Notes under the pieces: model-generated
Told to the model about the DNA's origin: nothing
Seen by the model: only the letters and a program-made list of their open reading frames with translations
The model's database searches: none
Made by a program: the position numbers and the translations under genes
Source of the DNA: Hyperoodon ampullatus
Taxonomy: Eukaryota > Chordata > Mammalia > Artiodactyla > Ziphiidae
DNA: 64,000 nucleotides
Direction: 5' to 3'
Assembly: GCA_949752795.1 (NCBI GenBank)
Contig: OX457061.1
Span: 5,453,239 to 5,517,238, forward strand
Shown here: piece after piece, positions 12,561-24,778 of the stretch
Position numbering within the stretch: the stretch's first letter is position 1
Layout of the letters: the number at the start of each line of letters is the position of its first letter

Positions 12561-12670
12561 GAAAACGAATTTGGGGGGAAAAGATCCCTTCATCCATACT
12601 CCATACTCTCCCGAGACCACCCCAGAGAGCCCTCCTTCCAGAGGTCTATGCAATGTTAAATACGCATCTA

Positions 12671-12886
<216 letters not shown>

Positions 12887-13040
12887 TCAGAGGGAGAAAA
12901 ATGTCCTTATCTGATTCTCAGAACAGAGAAGGAAGGAACCTCACTAGGTGTCTGCGGAGAAGGGAATGATAGAGAAGTCAAGGATCCAAGGTCGCTGAGT
13001 GGCAGTGAAGCAGAAACCTTCTTTGATTTGCATGCATCTT

Positions 13041-13250
13041 TTTTTTTTTTTTTTTTGCGGTACGCGGGCCTCTCACTGTTGTGGCCTCTCCCGTTGCGGA
13101 GCACAGGCTCCGGACGCGCAGGCTCAGCGGCCATGGCCCACGGGCCCAGCCGCTCCGTGGCACGTGGGATCCTCCCAGACCGGGACACGTGAACCCGTGT
13201 CCCCTGCATCAGCAGGTGGACTCTCAACCACTGCGCCACCAGGGAAGCCC
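13041..13250 (-). mobile_element. CHR SINE, short form, with 12-bp TSD
   Basis: Reverse-oriented from a T run and GCGGTACGCGGGCCTCTCAC to CCACCAGGGAAGCCC. The repeat TGCATGCATCTT stands at 13029-13040 and 13251-13262. It is in the sense orientation in intron 31, 186 nt upstream of exon 32. Confidence 0.92.
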
Positions 13251-13833
13251 TGCATGCATCTTGATGACAAGTTTTTAATCATTCTGGTGCTCAGGCTCAG
13301 GATTTCCTGGCGTGATTCTACAGGCACAAAACAACGGGGCTGCAACAGGTCCCAGTGAAGAGGTTCTTCTGCAGAAAGGTACCTGCATGCCCACAGGTAT
13401 CACAGGTTATGTTCAACACAGAACCAACCCCGCAGCTGCACACGAGACCCTTTGCTTCTGAAGAACAGGGCTGGTTTTCATGGACCTCCTCGTATGAAGA
13501 CCAACTTCAAATTTTGTCAGACTAGAGAAAACAAAGAGCGAATCCAAACCGAGCGCGGTGGCTTCCCGCGTTCTGCTGGGCAAGCTTGCCACTGCCTGAT
13601 CTGTGCAGAGAACGGCAGATGAAATAGGAAAAACCCTGCTGCTCCTACCTCTGATCTGATAGGAGTTAGGCATGCCCTGAAGAATGTTAAGGGGCCAGCA
13701 AGACTTCCAGTCTAATTTCCTCTTTCTAAGAGGTTCAGTTAAGCCCTTGACCTTTCAGATGCTTATCTAGTGGGTCACTCCCGCAGCTACACACTGAATC
13801 GGCTCCAAGACTTAAAGGAAAAACGGAAATGAG

Positions 13834-14170
13834 GGACTTTCCTGGTGGTCCAGTGGTTAAGAATCTGCCTTCCAATGCAGGGGACATAGGCTCGATCCCT
13901 GGTCGGGGAACTAAGATCCCATGTGCCACGGGGCAACTAAGCCCGTGTGCTGCCAACTACCGAGCCCACACACTCTAGAACCTGCGAGCCACAACTAGAG
14001 AGCCTGTGTGCTGCAACTACTGAGCCCGTGCACTGCAACTAGAGAGAAGCCCACGTGCTGCAACAAAAGACCCCACATGCCGCAACAAAAGACCCCACAT
14101 GCTGCAACGAAGATCCCGCGTGCCGCAACTAAACCCCACTGGAGCCACATAAATTAATTTAAAAAAAAAT
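13834..14170 (+). mobile_element. CHR-related SINE, older long form
   Basis: It starts GGGACTTTCCTGGTGGTCC, has the variant B box GGCTCGATCCCTGG, an inserted GGGGAACTAAGATCCC, and repeated GCTGCAACAAAAGACCCC units near the end before an A tail. Its divergence suggests an older subfamily. Confidence 0.85.
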
Positions 14171-14885
14171 AAGGAAGTGAACTACTAAAAACCAAGATGG
14201 GTGAGAAGTTTTTGTTACAAGAAATGCGAATCTGACAGGCAACATATAAACAGCCAAAGTCATATACACAGAAGTGCTTGGAGAGAGTACAAACAGCACA
14301 CTAAATAACAGGAATTTTTCTTTAACCCTCTTCCCGGGGGAAGAGGGGAGGGATAACTCACATATCCCCACCATCTTTGGATGCGTGCTTTACTAAAATG
14401 AGATTGCACCCACAGTAAGGCAGCAAGAAGCTCTGCTGAAATGGGATCACTGCCCAAAGCCACAGGCATGGACAGGAGGCTGAAATGACATGCTCCGGGT
14501 GGCAATGGGGCATTGACTCCATGTCACCAAGCGAGGCCTACAAACACCTGCATAGGCCAGTCTTCCCCCAAGCCCATCAGGCGCTCACAGAGAAGGTGAT
14601 GGAAAGGAGGAGAGTGGAGGGCGAATAACTCTGCAAGTCGAGCCGTCTGAAGAGGTGGTCCACCACGAGCCCGTCAGCACCAGGGTCTCTCATCTCGCTC
14701 TGCTGCCAGTCCCACCCCAGTGTGAGATGTAACTCCATTGCTACTTCCGCTTGCAATGCTCTTGATCTGCAGGCCAAGAAGTGAGGAGCCTCACCTCAGG
14801 GACACAAGCACCTCAGTGTCTAGGCACCGATAACACAGAGCCTCAGACCACCGCAGGGTCACCTGCTCTGTAAAACTATTGCTGA

Positions 14886-15115
14886 GGGCTTCCCTGGTTG
14901 CGCAGTGGTTGAGAGTCCACCTGCCAATGCAGGGGACACGGGTTCGTGCCCCGGTCTGGGAGGATCCCACATGCTGCGGAGCGGCTGGGCCCGTGAGCCA
15001 TGGCCGCTGGGCCTGCATGTCCGGAGCCTGTGCTCTGCAACGGGAGAGGCCACAACAGTGAGAGGCCCGCGTACCGCAAAAACAAAACAAAACAAAACAA
15101 AAAACAAAAAAAACC
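14886..15115 (+). mobile_element. CHR SINE, short form, with 10-bp TSD
   Basis: It runs from GGGCTTCCCTGGTTGCGCAG through GGGTTCGTGCCCC to CGTACCGCAAAAAC and an (AAAAC)n tail. CTATTGCTGA flanks it at 14876-14885 and 15116-15125. It is antisense in intron 31. Confidence 0.92.
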
Positions 15116-15629
15116 CTATTGCTGACAGTTTGGGAGCTTGGCTGTGAGTAGACCAGGCGCTGAGAGCAGGAGTGGATAACAAGTTCCTTTTCACCACCTT
15201 CATGTACGGTCGCACGGGACTATATACCCTCCTGCAGAGTCTGCAAAATGCCCTCTTGAGCAGTCTGATTCTTCCCTTAGTGAGCCGGCTGAAGGTTACA
15301 TCAGATTCCCCCAATGGCAGTACAAAACCAGGCTTCTCAGCCATTCCTTTTATTTGGTATTTCAAGAACAGAGGACTGCAATTTTCTGACTTTGTTAGTG
15401 CTAACAAGGCAAGAATTCCAAATAGCAAACAAATTCAAGTACAAGATTAGAGGCTAGATCTCCTCTTGGAGAAATCAGAAATACAGAGATGAAATGATTT
15501 TACTGGGACAGTGCTGGAAGACAAATTCTAGAGAAGTCAGAGAACATTTAGAAGTCTTCGGGCTTCTTTATCCCTTTATCTCTTTAAGACTCCTTTGTCT
15601 TTAAGATGTTCACAGATATGACAGTGGAA

Positions 15630-15790
15630 TAAATGAGTTGTGCAGTCAGCCCTGGCTTCGAAAACCTAATAACTGTGGGGCAAGGACTTAACCTTCCCGA
15701 GTCCCAGTTTCCTCATACATATAATGGGACAGCACTGTGCCCAGGGAAGGCTGCTGGGAAGACTGAATGAATTAATGTATGGAAAGCCCC
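15630..15790 (+). repeat. MIR SINE fragment
   Basis: The order GGCTTCGAAAACC, ACTGTGGGGCAAGGACTTAA, CCCAGTTTCCTCATACATAT then GACTGAATGAATTAA matches MIR. Confidence 0.7.
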
Positions 15791-17180
15791 TAGTCAGGCA
15801 TAAGGCAGGTCCTAGAAAACAGGACTTCCCTCTCTGTTTAACTTTCCTCCTGCCAATCATGTTTCCTATCCCAATCAAGTTCAATATAATAAAACAGAGC
15901 AGGTCAGCTGTAGAAAGTTAAACCCTTTTCATTTTGCAAAGATCACTAGAATCAAGCCATTCAAGTTGTAACAGTTGTCATTTGTAGTCTCAAAAGGAGC
16001 TCTGCATGTTGAAACGTTTTAGGATTTATTTAAGCTGCTCTGAAACAAAGTGGCATTAAGTGATGGGATGTCTGCTTCTCTCTGTCTCTATGGCCAACAA
16101 TGTGCTTCTCGGTTTTCTCCTAGTGGCTCCAAAATAACAGTCTCTAGCTCTTGAAAATATGGTATCTTGGTTGTTGGAACAATATTTCATTGTGGAAGAG
16201 ACTTCTTCACTTGTGAACTAGCCAGTAAGAAAGCTTGTCTCTGCAGAGCCACCAGATGACCTCCACTGGGGGTTCCAAGAACGGGTCACACTGGCATCCG
16301 CTTTGGGCTTCCCCCCACTGGTGCAACGTGGATCCTCCGTGGTCTTTTATTTGGCAAAAACACTAGCAAAATCCAACATCAGGGTCTGACCCAATTTAAA
16401 TTAAATGATACTTGATATAAATTTGATATAAATAACATCACAGAGACCAGGTCCCATGTCATTCTGCAGGTCTAAAGTCACTAGACGAGAATTCAACACA
16501 CACTGAGAAGGTGGTTCTCAGGAAGCCCTCGTCCAGGATACCTTCCCAAGACATTCTCTTAAAGAACAGCAGTAGAAGGAACCTTGTGGGACCAAAAGAT
16601 TCTCATCAAATGACTCCTTCATCCTCATACAAACATGTCTTTCAAGCCCCTGTGCAGAAAGAATGTGCTGAGAATTGTTCTCACCAGTGTCTTTAGCACA
16701 AGACTCAAGGAGGCAATAGGGCCTTACAGGTAGCAATTTACAGGACCCCCAGGGGTTAACTGTATCTATGGTAGAGTCTTGGGGAAGAGAGAGAGAAGAA
16801 ACCTTTCTAGTGTGAGCTTCTGGATACAGAACACGCCAACTCCAAGCACCAGTGTTCCTAGCTTGTCTTTCTTGATCAATGCATAGTTCCAATTACTTCT
16901 CAGGCCTAGAGAGGGCAGCTCCAGGACCAGGCAGCCTGGGGCCTAAATGTCACCAAGGGAAGTGCTGGCCGCCCAATCTGTGCTCAGATATCTATCTGCA
17001 GGGGAGCGTGTTCGATGCCATGCGGAGTGATCACAAGGGCTGTCAGACAAGGCGTATGGGGAGGCGTTCCACTCCATGGCGAGGCCAGAGGATCTCAGCA
17101 GGCAACGCGGTGGACCAGAGCTCTGCACACACGCCAGGATGAAACCCTCCTTACGCCACTTAATGGCTGTTACCACTGGA
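15791..17180. other. Intron 31 segment, nothing recognised
   Basis: This is unique-looking intronic sequence. Short ORFs on both strands lack any family signature. Confidence 0.4.
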
Positions 17181-17184
17181 AGCC

Positions 17185-17310
17185 CACATTCCCACTCTGA
17201 ACCTACTTCCTTATTGGTAAAATGGGGACAGCCACATCTGAAAATACTGTTGTGAGAGGTGATTAGACCGCACACACTGAACAACTGGCACACAGCAGGT
17301 GATCAGTAAA
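17185..17310 (+). repeat. MIR SINE 3' fragment
   Basis: ACTTCCTTATTGGTAAAATG then GTTGTGAGAGGTGATTAGA and ACTGGCACACAGCAGGTGAT follow the MIR 3' half. Confidence 0.6.
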
Positions 17311-17518
17311 GATGAGTTCCCTTCTGCTGACGGCTCGTGAAAGAACAGAGCATAAGGGCTGCAGGATTCCAGAGAGGGAGAGATCACTGTGCATCCTCGT
17401 GACCTTTCGGCCACGCTGCACAGAGGAAGACGTACATTCATGCTGAAAGGAATGGTAGGTTCAGAGGAGCAGCGTGTGGGGAGCAGTGTGAACCCTGGCA
17501 TGAAGCACAGAGAAGTGA

Positions 17519-17552
17519 GGGGGTGTGTGTGCGCGCGCACGTGTGCGCAGGC
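17519..17552 (+). repeat. (TG/CG)n alternating tract
   Basis: GGTGTGTGTGCGCGCGCACG then TGTGCGCAGGCG is a perfect alternating purine-pyrimidine tract with CG steps, the sequence type most prone to Z-DNA. Confidence 0.8.
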
Positions 17553-18714
17553 GAAGGAATTCAAAGTCAGAAAAGTGTGTCAGGGCTCATGGAGGGCCCT
17601 GCATTATAGCCTAAGGAGTTGGTCTGGACTTTGATCTATAGTTAGTGGGACATTGCCAAAGGGTTCTGAGTAGGGAGAGTGGCAAAATAAAAGAGTTTTA
17701 AGACATTCAATTTGGCACAGATTTCCAGACCACAGTGTAGGAGACAGCGGGCAGAGAGGGGAGTGTGGAGACTCCTGTGATAACCTGGATGATAATGGGG
17801 ACACACCCCACAATGACAGGGAAAGAGGAGAGGGAAAGAGCAGGGAAGGAACTGTCTGGCAGGCAGGAAGAGAGCCAGGAGCCCATCCACACAGGGCAGG
17901 AAACAGTGCTGCTCAGACGATCACACGCCACAGGGTCGCCCGAGGAGAAAGAGGCCGCCCCTGTGACCTGCAGAAAACATTCTCAGTTCTGTGGTGAGGC
18001 CAGTGTCCTCCCCAGGGGCCTTCCAGCTCCTTCTCCACTGTTCCTTCCTCTCATCCGGCACTTGGTCCTCAGGGCTACAGAAGCTCTTGTCCATTTCACT
18101 AGCAAATCACGCAGTTAGTTTTAAAAACCAAAATAATGCTAAATCTTTCCTGCATACTTTCAAATTCACTTAAACTTCCCTTAAGCGTGAAAGTAAACTG
18201 CTGGTTTATAACAGCTGACGTTTAGGAGATGAAGACCCGCAGGTGTCTGGTATCAAGAACAGATATATGTTTAATTTAAACCAGAATTAAAGAATTAGAA
18301 ACAATGGTGTGCCTATGAACAACAGGTCGGGGCCGGGCGGGGGTGTCTGTCCCCGATTCTGCAGCACTGTCCAGTTACTATGGTGTAAACAACTACCCCC
18401 TGATGTCACTGAACAGGGAGCTGGGGAGAAATGTGCAAGCTGGCTCTCCCGAGCTGGTACAGGCCAGCTCCAGCCCATCACTGAGAGAAGGCCATTTTCT
18501 GCCAGGTAAGAGCCACGGCATTAAAGGTGAATCTGACAGGAGGAAAGGATTTTTTACAAAGATATGACACACCCACGTTTTAACAAAATAGGCTAGTAAC
18601 ACCATCTTGCAGACAATAATCTACCCATGGGACAAACCCACGTTTCTCACTAGCATGTTTTATCAAATGCCTGTTCTGTGCTAGACGCTGTGTTTGGCAC
18701 CTTATGCACGATCT

Positions 18715-18800
18715 AGCTGAGTTCTAGGTCTGCCACTTTCTGGCTTTGTAACTAAAAATCACCTAACCATTCTGGCCTTGTTCTTGATTGGAAAAGGGAG
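18715..18800 (+). repeat. MIR-like fragment
   Basis: GGTCTGCCACTTTCTGGCTT then TAACTAAAAATCACCTAACC resembles the MIR core. An upstream piece at 18650-18712 (CTGTTCTGTGCTAGACGCTG) looks like a second MIR in reverse orientation. Confidence 0.5.
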
Positions 18801-18809
18801 ACTGACACC

Positions 18810-20006
18810 TGAGGATCACGTTTTCGAAGTACGTGCTGTGGAGCCCTGCAGCTGTGTGCTGACAGCTGGGGAAAAGATGGGGAACCCACCCAGGAGTATC
18901 GCTGGTTCTTGGCCCCTGCTTCTGAACACCCTGTTTTTCTCTGTTTTATATATCAGGATTCTGCGTAAGAGTTCATCTGCAGAAACGGCTTCTGAAAACT
19001 GTTCCTAGACTTGACTTCTCAGATCCCTTCATTCTAGGGTTCTAAATTCCTCCTAGCAGAACACAAATTTCTGATTATATAATTTCACAAGTTTAAAGCT
19101 ATGTGTGTCTTCACTATAATCTCTCCTTATATATTACTAGATGAACAGTGACATCAAAATAACCGATCTGTGACTCCAGGAGTCTCAGCAAAGAGTTTTG
19201 CTTTTTAACTACATGAGCCTTAATATCAAGGAAACATCTGTCCTGTCTATGGAACGCGAGCTCTCGCATTAAGGTCGCGTGTAGCACAACAGATGAGAGA
19301 AGCTTCTGGTAGAGCGTATTAAACAAGAGAAGCTAAGATGAAGGTGACAGGTGCCCGACTTCCCATCTCAGTCTCCCCTGGCAGCAGGATATATTTTTTT
19401 AGAAGATTTAAACAAACAAATTTCTTTCATTTCCAACCATGAATAGACAGCTCAACAAGGAATTAGCTGGAGAAGAAGGTGCCAGCAGAAAGATGCAGCT
19501 TCATTTGAAAATAAGACAAAAATGTAAGAGATGAGAAATAATGACGGCTTCAACTTTTGTGTGACATTTCTCTACAGTAGCTGAATTCTAAAGCAAATTC
19601 AAAGAGAGTCCAACACAAATGAAAATCCAGATGCTCCTCCAAGCACACCCAGCTTGTTCTGCTGCTCTCTTTTATGCTTGTCTGCTTGCATTCATTTCAA
19701 GTCATTTCAACCCTAAGAAACAGAGCAATTTGGGCCTTGGGAGAGAAGAGGGGAGTAGCTCAATACACAGATCCTCTCTCCCTGCAGCTCTGATGTCTTT
19801 CCATGATTATATAGGACATCTCATTAGAAAACCAAAAATAAAAAAACAAAATCAAAACAGATCACACTGCTTTGGGGTAGATATTTTAAATGGGCCTTCT
19901 AGACTTTTTCGTTCCTTTCTACACTTGTCACTGAAGCTTTGATAACACCACGAGGATGACAATGACATCAGGGGACCAAGAGACTGGGAAAACTTTCTTG
20001 ACTTAC
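18810..20006. other. Intron 31 proximal part, nothing recognised
   Basis: No repeat family is evident, and the sequence up to the donor of exon 31 looks unique. This covers about 1.2 kb downstream of exon 31 in transcript sense. Confidence 0.4.
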
Positions 20007-20163
20007 TTGGGGTGGCTGTAGATCCAAAGCCCCCGCTGGCCGAGCTGAATGGGTTTTTGTTGGCTGCATCTTGGCTGGGTTTCCCTCCAAGGCCACTGAA
20101 GAAACCTCCCCCTCTTCCAGTGTTTCCAGACCCAAACACGCTGCCACTGGAAGAGGATGACTG
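20007..20163 (-). CDS. NUP214: NUP214 exon 31
   Basis: This is a 157-nt exon with acceptor TGTTTTTTAG and donor CCAA|GTAAGT. It encodes [19 protein letters not shown], then [19 protein letters not shown] and [14 protein letters not shown]. It starts in phase 0 and ends after the first base of an Asn codon. The segment from here to exon 34 corresponds to the part of human NUP214 crystallised with XPO1-RanGTP (established knowledge), so the phenylalanines here are probably receptor contacts. The final Pro replaces human Ser. Confidence 0.96.
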
Positions 20164-21120
20164 CTAAAAAACAAAAGGGACAGGAAGCAAGATAAGATGA
20201 GAGGTCACGGTAAAATGGCAGGCCACATCCACAGAGAGGAGGCACTCACAGCTGTACCAGTGGAAGAAGCAGGAGAACGTTGATTAGTTCTGGTGCAGAT
20301 GCTCTAACACCCACAAAGGAAGCTGAGCTCTGGACAGGAACACTCTCTACAATCACAAGTTCTCAAGTTCTTCTATGTGCACAGTTCTCTGAAAACATCA
20401 TTTATGGTAGGTGGGAGTCTTAACAGTTCATCTGCCCTGCTGCCTGCAGTCTCTGCTGGACATGACGCCAGGGGCAGGAAAACCAAGCCCTCAAAAGCAC
20501 CCCCAAATGCGAAAGTTTAAAAACATGTCTAGGTTATGATGAGCACCAATTATTTTGATTCCTCTAGTGTTTGGCTGACCTCATCAGCAACCGACGGTAA
20601 GGGATTTACAGTGTCTTTTCTCCCAATTTGCGCGCTTTTATTTCGTAATGACTTCCCCAGTACTGCAGAAATGAGCTTAAATTAGGTCCACTGTTGAAAC
20701 GATGACCGCAGCTGAATCCTGTCCAAGTTTGCAAATCTTATGCTCAGAGGATGCTGGGCACGTGCTGACACAAAGCTGTATCAGGCACCACACACTGTAT
20801 TTTTGTTTAGAAACTGGTTCTTTAAGGAAGACCAGTGCTAGATTTGAGGGACCATTAATGATTAGTTAAGTATGATATCTCCCTGGCTGATAATGTAGAA
20901 TACGATGGGCCATTAGAAATGGGTCGCTGTGCACAGGAACCTTACAGGAGCCCCTTCAAAGGGGAGGGGGTGGGAACCAGAGAAGTGTACAAGTCCCTCT
21001 TCTTTCTGGCAAAATAAACCACCCACCTCAAAACAGTGAGTGAAATATCAATAAATGAGCTAGGAAGGTAGTGTCCTTCAGAAAAGTGCCTAAAATGTAA
21101 TTTACACGCTCAAAAAATGG
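20164..21120. other. Intron 30 segment next to exon 31, nothing recognised
   Basis: This is unique-looking sequence upstream of exon 31 in the transcript. I see no gene or young element. Confidence 0.4.
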
Positions 21121-21129
21121 CTGCTGTTC

Positions 21130-21240
21130 AGTATTTTGACAATGACGATAATGAACCAATGACCGAGCGCTTTCTCTGTGCTAGGCACTTTTCTGCGCAC
21201 TTTACAAATAATTATTTAATCCCCACAACAGTCAAACCTC
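21130..21240 (-). repeat. MIR SINE (reverse orientation)
   Basis: CTCTGTGCTAGGCACTTTTC, GCACTTTACAAATAATTATT then TAATCCCCACAACAG follow the reverse MIR consensus closely. Confidence 0.75.
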
Positions 21241-21259
21241 TAGCAGGCTGCACCTGAAA

Positions 21260-21530
21260 CATGCCCCAGCACACCCCTGCTCTGAGCCCCCGGACCGTGA
21301 CTTTGTGCCTGGACCATAAGACAACTTCATTGACGTTCTGCTTCCCCTACAATCTGTGTTCACACAGCAGCTAGATTAATCCTTGAAAATGGCAGTGAAA
21401 ACATTTCACTCCTGCTTACAAATTCTGAAAGACACACATGACTCGGCCCCATCCATCTCTTGGCATCGTCTTCTATCATCCCCCCTGCACTTGGTACAGT
21501 CACACCAGTCTTTTGTGCTTTGGACACGAC
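21260..21530 (+). repeat. L2 LINE fragment
   Basis: The pattern CAGCTAGATTAATCC, CACTCCTGCTTACAAATTCT, and a CT-rich middle is typical of the L2 3' region. Confidence 0.55.
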
Positions 21531-22069
21531 AAGCTAATTTTTACCTGAGGGCAACATACTTAATGTATTGCTTGTCTCTCTCCTTTTTTTTTTCCCCTTT
21601 AAACTTCTTTAAAAACAACAGTAACTGTTTACTACAACCATTTAATGATGAGTAACAGCTTTTTAAAACTTGGAATGAAATCCAACCATAAGAGCACAGG
21701 CTTTGATAACTAGTAAACTGACTTTCAAAGGAACGAAGACGTGACAACTATGCATGCATGCGGAAAACAGAAAATACCAGGTTTCTTGGCTGACTTCCAC
21801 GCATCAGGCTGAAACATAGGAAACTGCCAATATACGGACATTTTTGCCCTACAAGGAAAAAACCAAAACAAAAACCCCACCAAACCCAGCAATTTCAGAT
21901 GGCTCAACTTATTTTTAAAAACATGATTTGAAAAGTAATGGATATCTGCAGAAATGAATAGAAACGGGTAGCACTTCACTGAAGTGAATGTGAATCGACA
22001 GTTATTGCATCCTCAGAAGCGGGTTAGAGTATCCCATTCATTTTAACTACAATAAATAACAATAGTTTT

Positions 22070-22330
22070 TAAAACTTTAAATTATGGAAAATCTCAAAAG
22101 TATCGATGGAGGAGCATAAAGAACCCATGTACCCATCACCCAGTTTCACCCATTAACTCACAGCCAGTTGAGTGTTACCTAGAGCCCCATTTTCTTCCCC
22201 TCAGCCTTTATTAGCATGAAGTAAATCCCAGACATCTCACCATTTCATCCACGGATCTTCCAGTATAAAGCTCTAAAACATAAACCATAACCATAATAAC
22301 ATTATCGTGTCTAAAAAATTAATTCCTTTA
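22070..22330 (-). repeat. Old LINE-1/HAL1-like fragment
   Basis: The phrase AAGAACCCATGTACCCATCA then CCCAGTTTCACCCATTAACT occurs in old mammalian LINE fragments. The rest is too diverged for a family call. Confidence 0.4.
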
Positions 22331-22639
22331 TATCATTGAATAGAGAGCTACTGTTCAAGATCCAGCCTAATAAAATTGCCAAAAAACCCTGTGAATCTCA
22401 TCCAGCCTCCAGACCCAAGCACCATGTCACAGGAAGTAACAGAGGGGACAGAGAAACAAGTTAATCGGGCGCCACACTGCGGGGATCTCCAAAGGACTGA
22501 CAATCTGCTCTGTTCATCAACTGTGCTGTGAGGGAAAATAAAAGAGGGGCGGTCCTGGGAGGGCAATTTATAGATACAGAGGCTGAAGAGAACTATCAGC
22601 CAATCTCAGGGAGTGAACCTGACTTGATCCTGATTCAAA

Positions 22640-22905
22640 GAAACAAATGCAAAAACAGACATTTAAGAGACTTCTTCAGAAAGGCATTTCCTGACTATCG
22701 AACCTAAATCAGCTTCCCTGATTACTGCCACATCATCCCGCTTTACTGTCTTCACAGTACTGAAATTAACTATCTGACATGAAACTGTTTTAATAAAGAC
22801 TGACACCCCTCCCCACCCCCCCCCAAAATGTAAGCTCTATGGACATAGCCACTTTTGTCTGTCTTACTCATTACTGAATCCCGGCATGAATGTTAAATTA
22901 ATTTT
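22640..22905 (+). repeat. L2 LINE 3' fragment
   Basis: AAGGCATTTCCTGACTATCG, AATGTAAGCTCTATGGACAT and TGTCTTACTCATTACTGAAT follow the L2 3' end in order. A short poly-C stretch lies inside. Confidence 0.7.
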
Positions 22906-22979
22906 CACAGTCCTGGTTCTCTACTGCCATTTGAACAACATTAAATCTTCGGATCCATAAACACAGCATGTCCTTCCAT

Positions 22980-24128
22980 TTATTTAGATCACCTTTAATT
23001 TCTTTAAACAATGTTTCATTGTATTCAGAGCACACGTTTTGCACTTCTGTTAAATTTATTTCTAAGTATTTTACTTCTTTTCATGATATTGAAAATGAAT
23101 TGTTTTCTTAATTTCAATTTCATTTTCAGACGGTTTGTTGAAAATGTACAGAAATACAATTAATTTTTATATATTGATCTTGCACCCTGCAAACTTGCTG
23201 GCCCCATTCATTAGTTCTAGTTCTGTAGTGGATTCCTTTGGGATTTCTATATACATGATGTTACCTGCAGATGCATAGTTTTACTTCCTCCTTGCCAATC
23301 TGGATGCATTTCATTTCTTGCCTAAATGACCTGGCTAGACACAACATATGCTCTTGAGAGCCATCCCTATGGTCACATGCCATCAGCCGTCCTTCCCTTC
23401 TTATTGTTGAATAGTATTCCACTGTGTGAGGACGCCAGGGTCTACTGTTCCCCTGCCCATGAACATCTGGACTGTTTCCAGGTGTGGACTATCATCAACA
23501 AAGCTGCTATGAACATTCTGATAGAAGTCTGTCTGTGAGTATATATTTTCATTTCTTTTGGGTGAATACCTAGGACTAGAATTGCTAAACCACAAAATTA
23601 GTGTATATTTAACTTACTGAGAAATTGCCAAATGGTCTTCCAAAGTGACCGCACCATTTTACCTTCCCACCAACCAGCAACGCATTAAGAGATCTAGTCA
23701 CTCTAGATATTTTCCACATTTGGTCTTGTTGGTTCTTAAATTTCAGTAATTCTACAGGTATGACATAGTATCTCATGGTTTTAATCTGCATTTCTCTGAT
23801 GACTAACAATGCTGAGCAAGTTTTCATGTGCTTATTGGCCATTTGCATAGCCCCCTTTGTAAAGTATCTGTCCAAGTATTTTGCTTATTTTAAAATTGAG
23901 GTGTCTTTATTTTTGAGTCATAGGAGTTCTTTATATATTCTGGACAGAAGCCCTTTAATTTATGTATTGTAAATATTTTCTCCCAGTCTATACCCTGCCT
24001 TTTCATTTTCATAAAAAAGTCTTTTGATGAGCATAAGTTTGTAATTTTAATGAAATCCAGTTTTTCAATTTCTTCTTTTATGGTTAGTGCTTTTTTGTGT
24101 TCTAAGAAATCTTTGTCTTCCTAATGGT
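22980..24128 (-). mobile_element. Old L1 fragment(s), reverse orientation
   Basis: The plus strand reads as the complement of L1 ORF2 and 3' region: TTGCACCCTGCAAACTTGCT, TTGAATAGTATTCCACTGTG, AAATCCAGTTTTTCAATTTC. Many stop codons and indels show an ancient, inactive copy. A junction near 23340-23400 suggests two pieces or an internal deletion. Confidence 0.75.
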
Positions 24129-24129
24129 T

Positions 24130-24316
24130 TCTTCACAGTGGCATTATTGACACTTTGGGCCACATAATTCTTTGTTTTGGAGGCCTGTAGGATGTTTAGC
24201 CTCTACCCATGAGATGCCAGTAGCGTCTCCCACTCATGAGGATCAAACGTGTCTCCAGACGTTGTGATTGTGAAATTCCCCCGGGGGGGCAAAATCGATA
24301 CCAGTTGAGAAGCCCT
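24130..24316 (-). repeat. MER20 DNA transposon
   Basis: GGCATTATTGACACTTTGGG, ATAATTCTTTGTTTTGGAGG, CCTCTACCCATGAGATGCCA then GGGGGGGCAAAATCGAT follow MER20 over most of its length. It lies inside or at the edge of the L1 fragment. Confidence 0.75.
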
Positions 24317-24464
24317 GATTTACTCCAAGGTAGCAAAGATGTTCTTTTTGCCTTTTGGCTACGGTTGTCATATATTTAATACCGTGTTATTAACCGCACA
24401 ATACATTGTTTCTCTTTATGTCATCAATCTTTTTTCTTCAGCTGCTTTAAAAGTTTTCTTTTTG

Positions 24465-24762
24465 GGGCTTCCCTGGTGGCACAGTGGTTGAGAATCTGCC
24501 TGCCAATGCAGGGGACACCGGTTCGAGCCCTGCTCTGGGAAGATCCCACATGCCGCGGAGCAGCTGGGCCCGTGAGCCACAACTACTGAGCCTGCGCGTC
24601 TGGAGCCTGTGTTCCGCAACGAGAGGCCGCGACACTGAGAGGCCCGCGCAGCGCGATGAAGAGTGGCCCCCGCTTGCCACAACTAGAGAAAGCCCTCGCA
24701 CAGAAATGAAAACCCAACACAGCCTAAAATAAATAAATTTATAAAAAAAAAAAAAAAAAAAA
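24465..24762 (+). mobile_element. CHR SINE with 16-bp TSD
   Basis: It starts GGGCTTCCCTGGTGGCACAG, carries the B box CGGTTCGAGCCC, ends AATAAATAAATTTATAAAA plus a long A run. The duplication AAAAGTTTTCTTTTTG is at 24449-24464 and 24763-24778. It is antisense in intron 30. Confidence 0.92.
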
Positions 24763-24778
24763 AAAAGTTTTCTTTTTG

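Noticed and set aside
24130..24316. MER20 as a proven enhancer
   Set aside because: MER20 copies act as regulatory elements in some placental tissues, but nothing in this sequence shows such activity.
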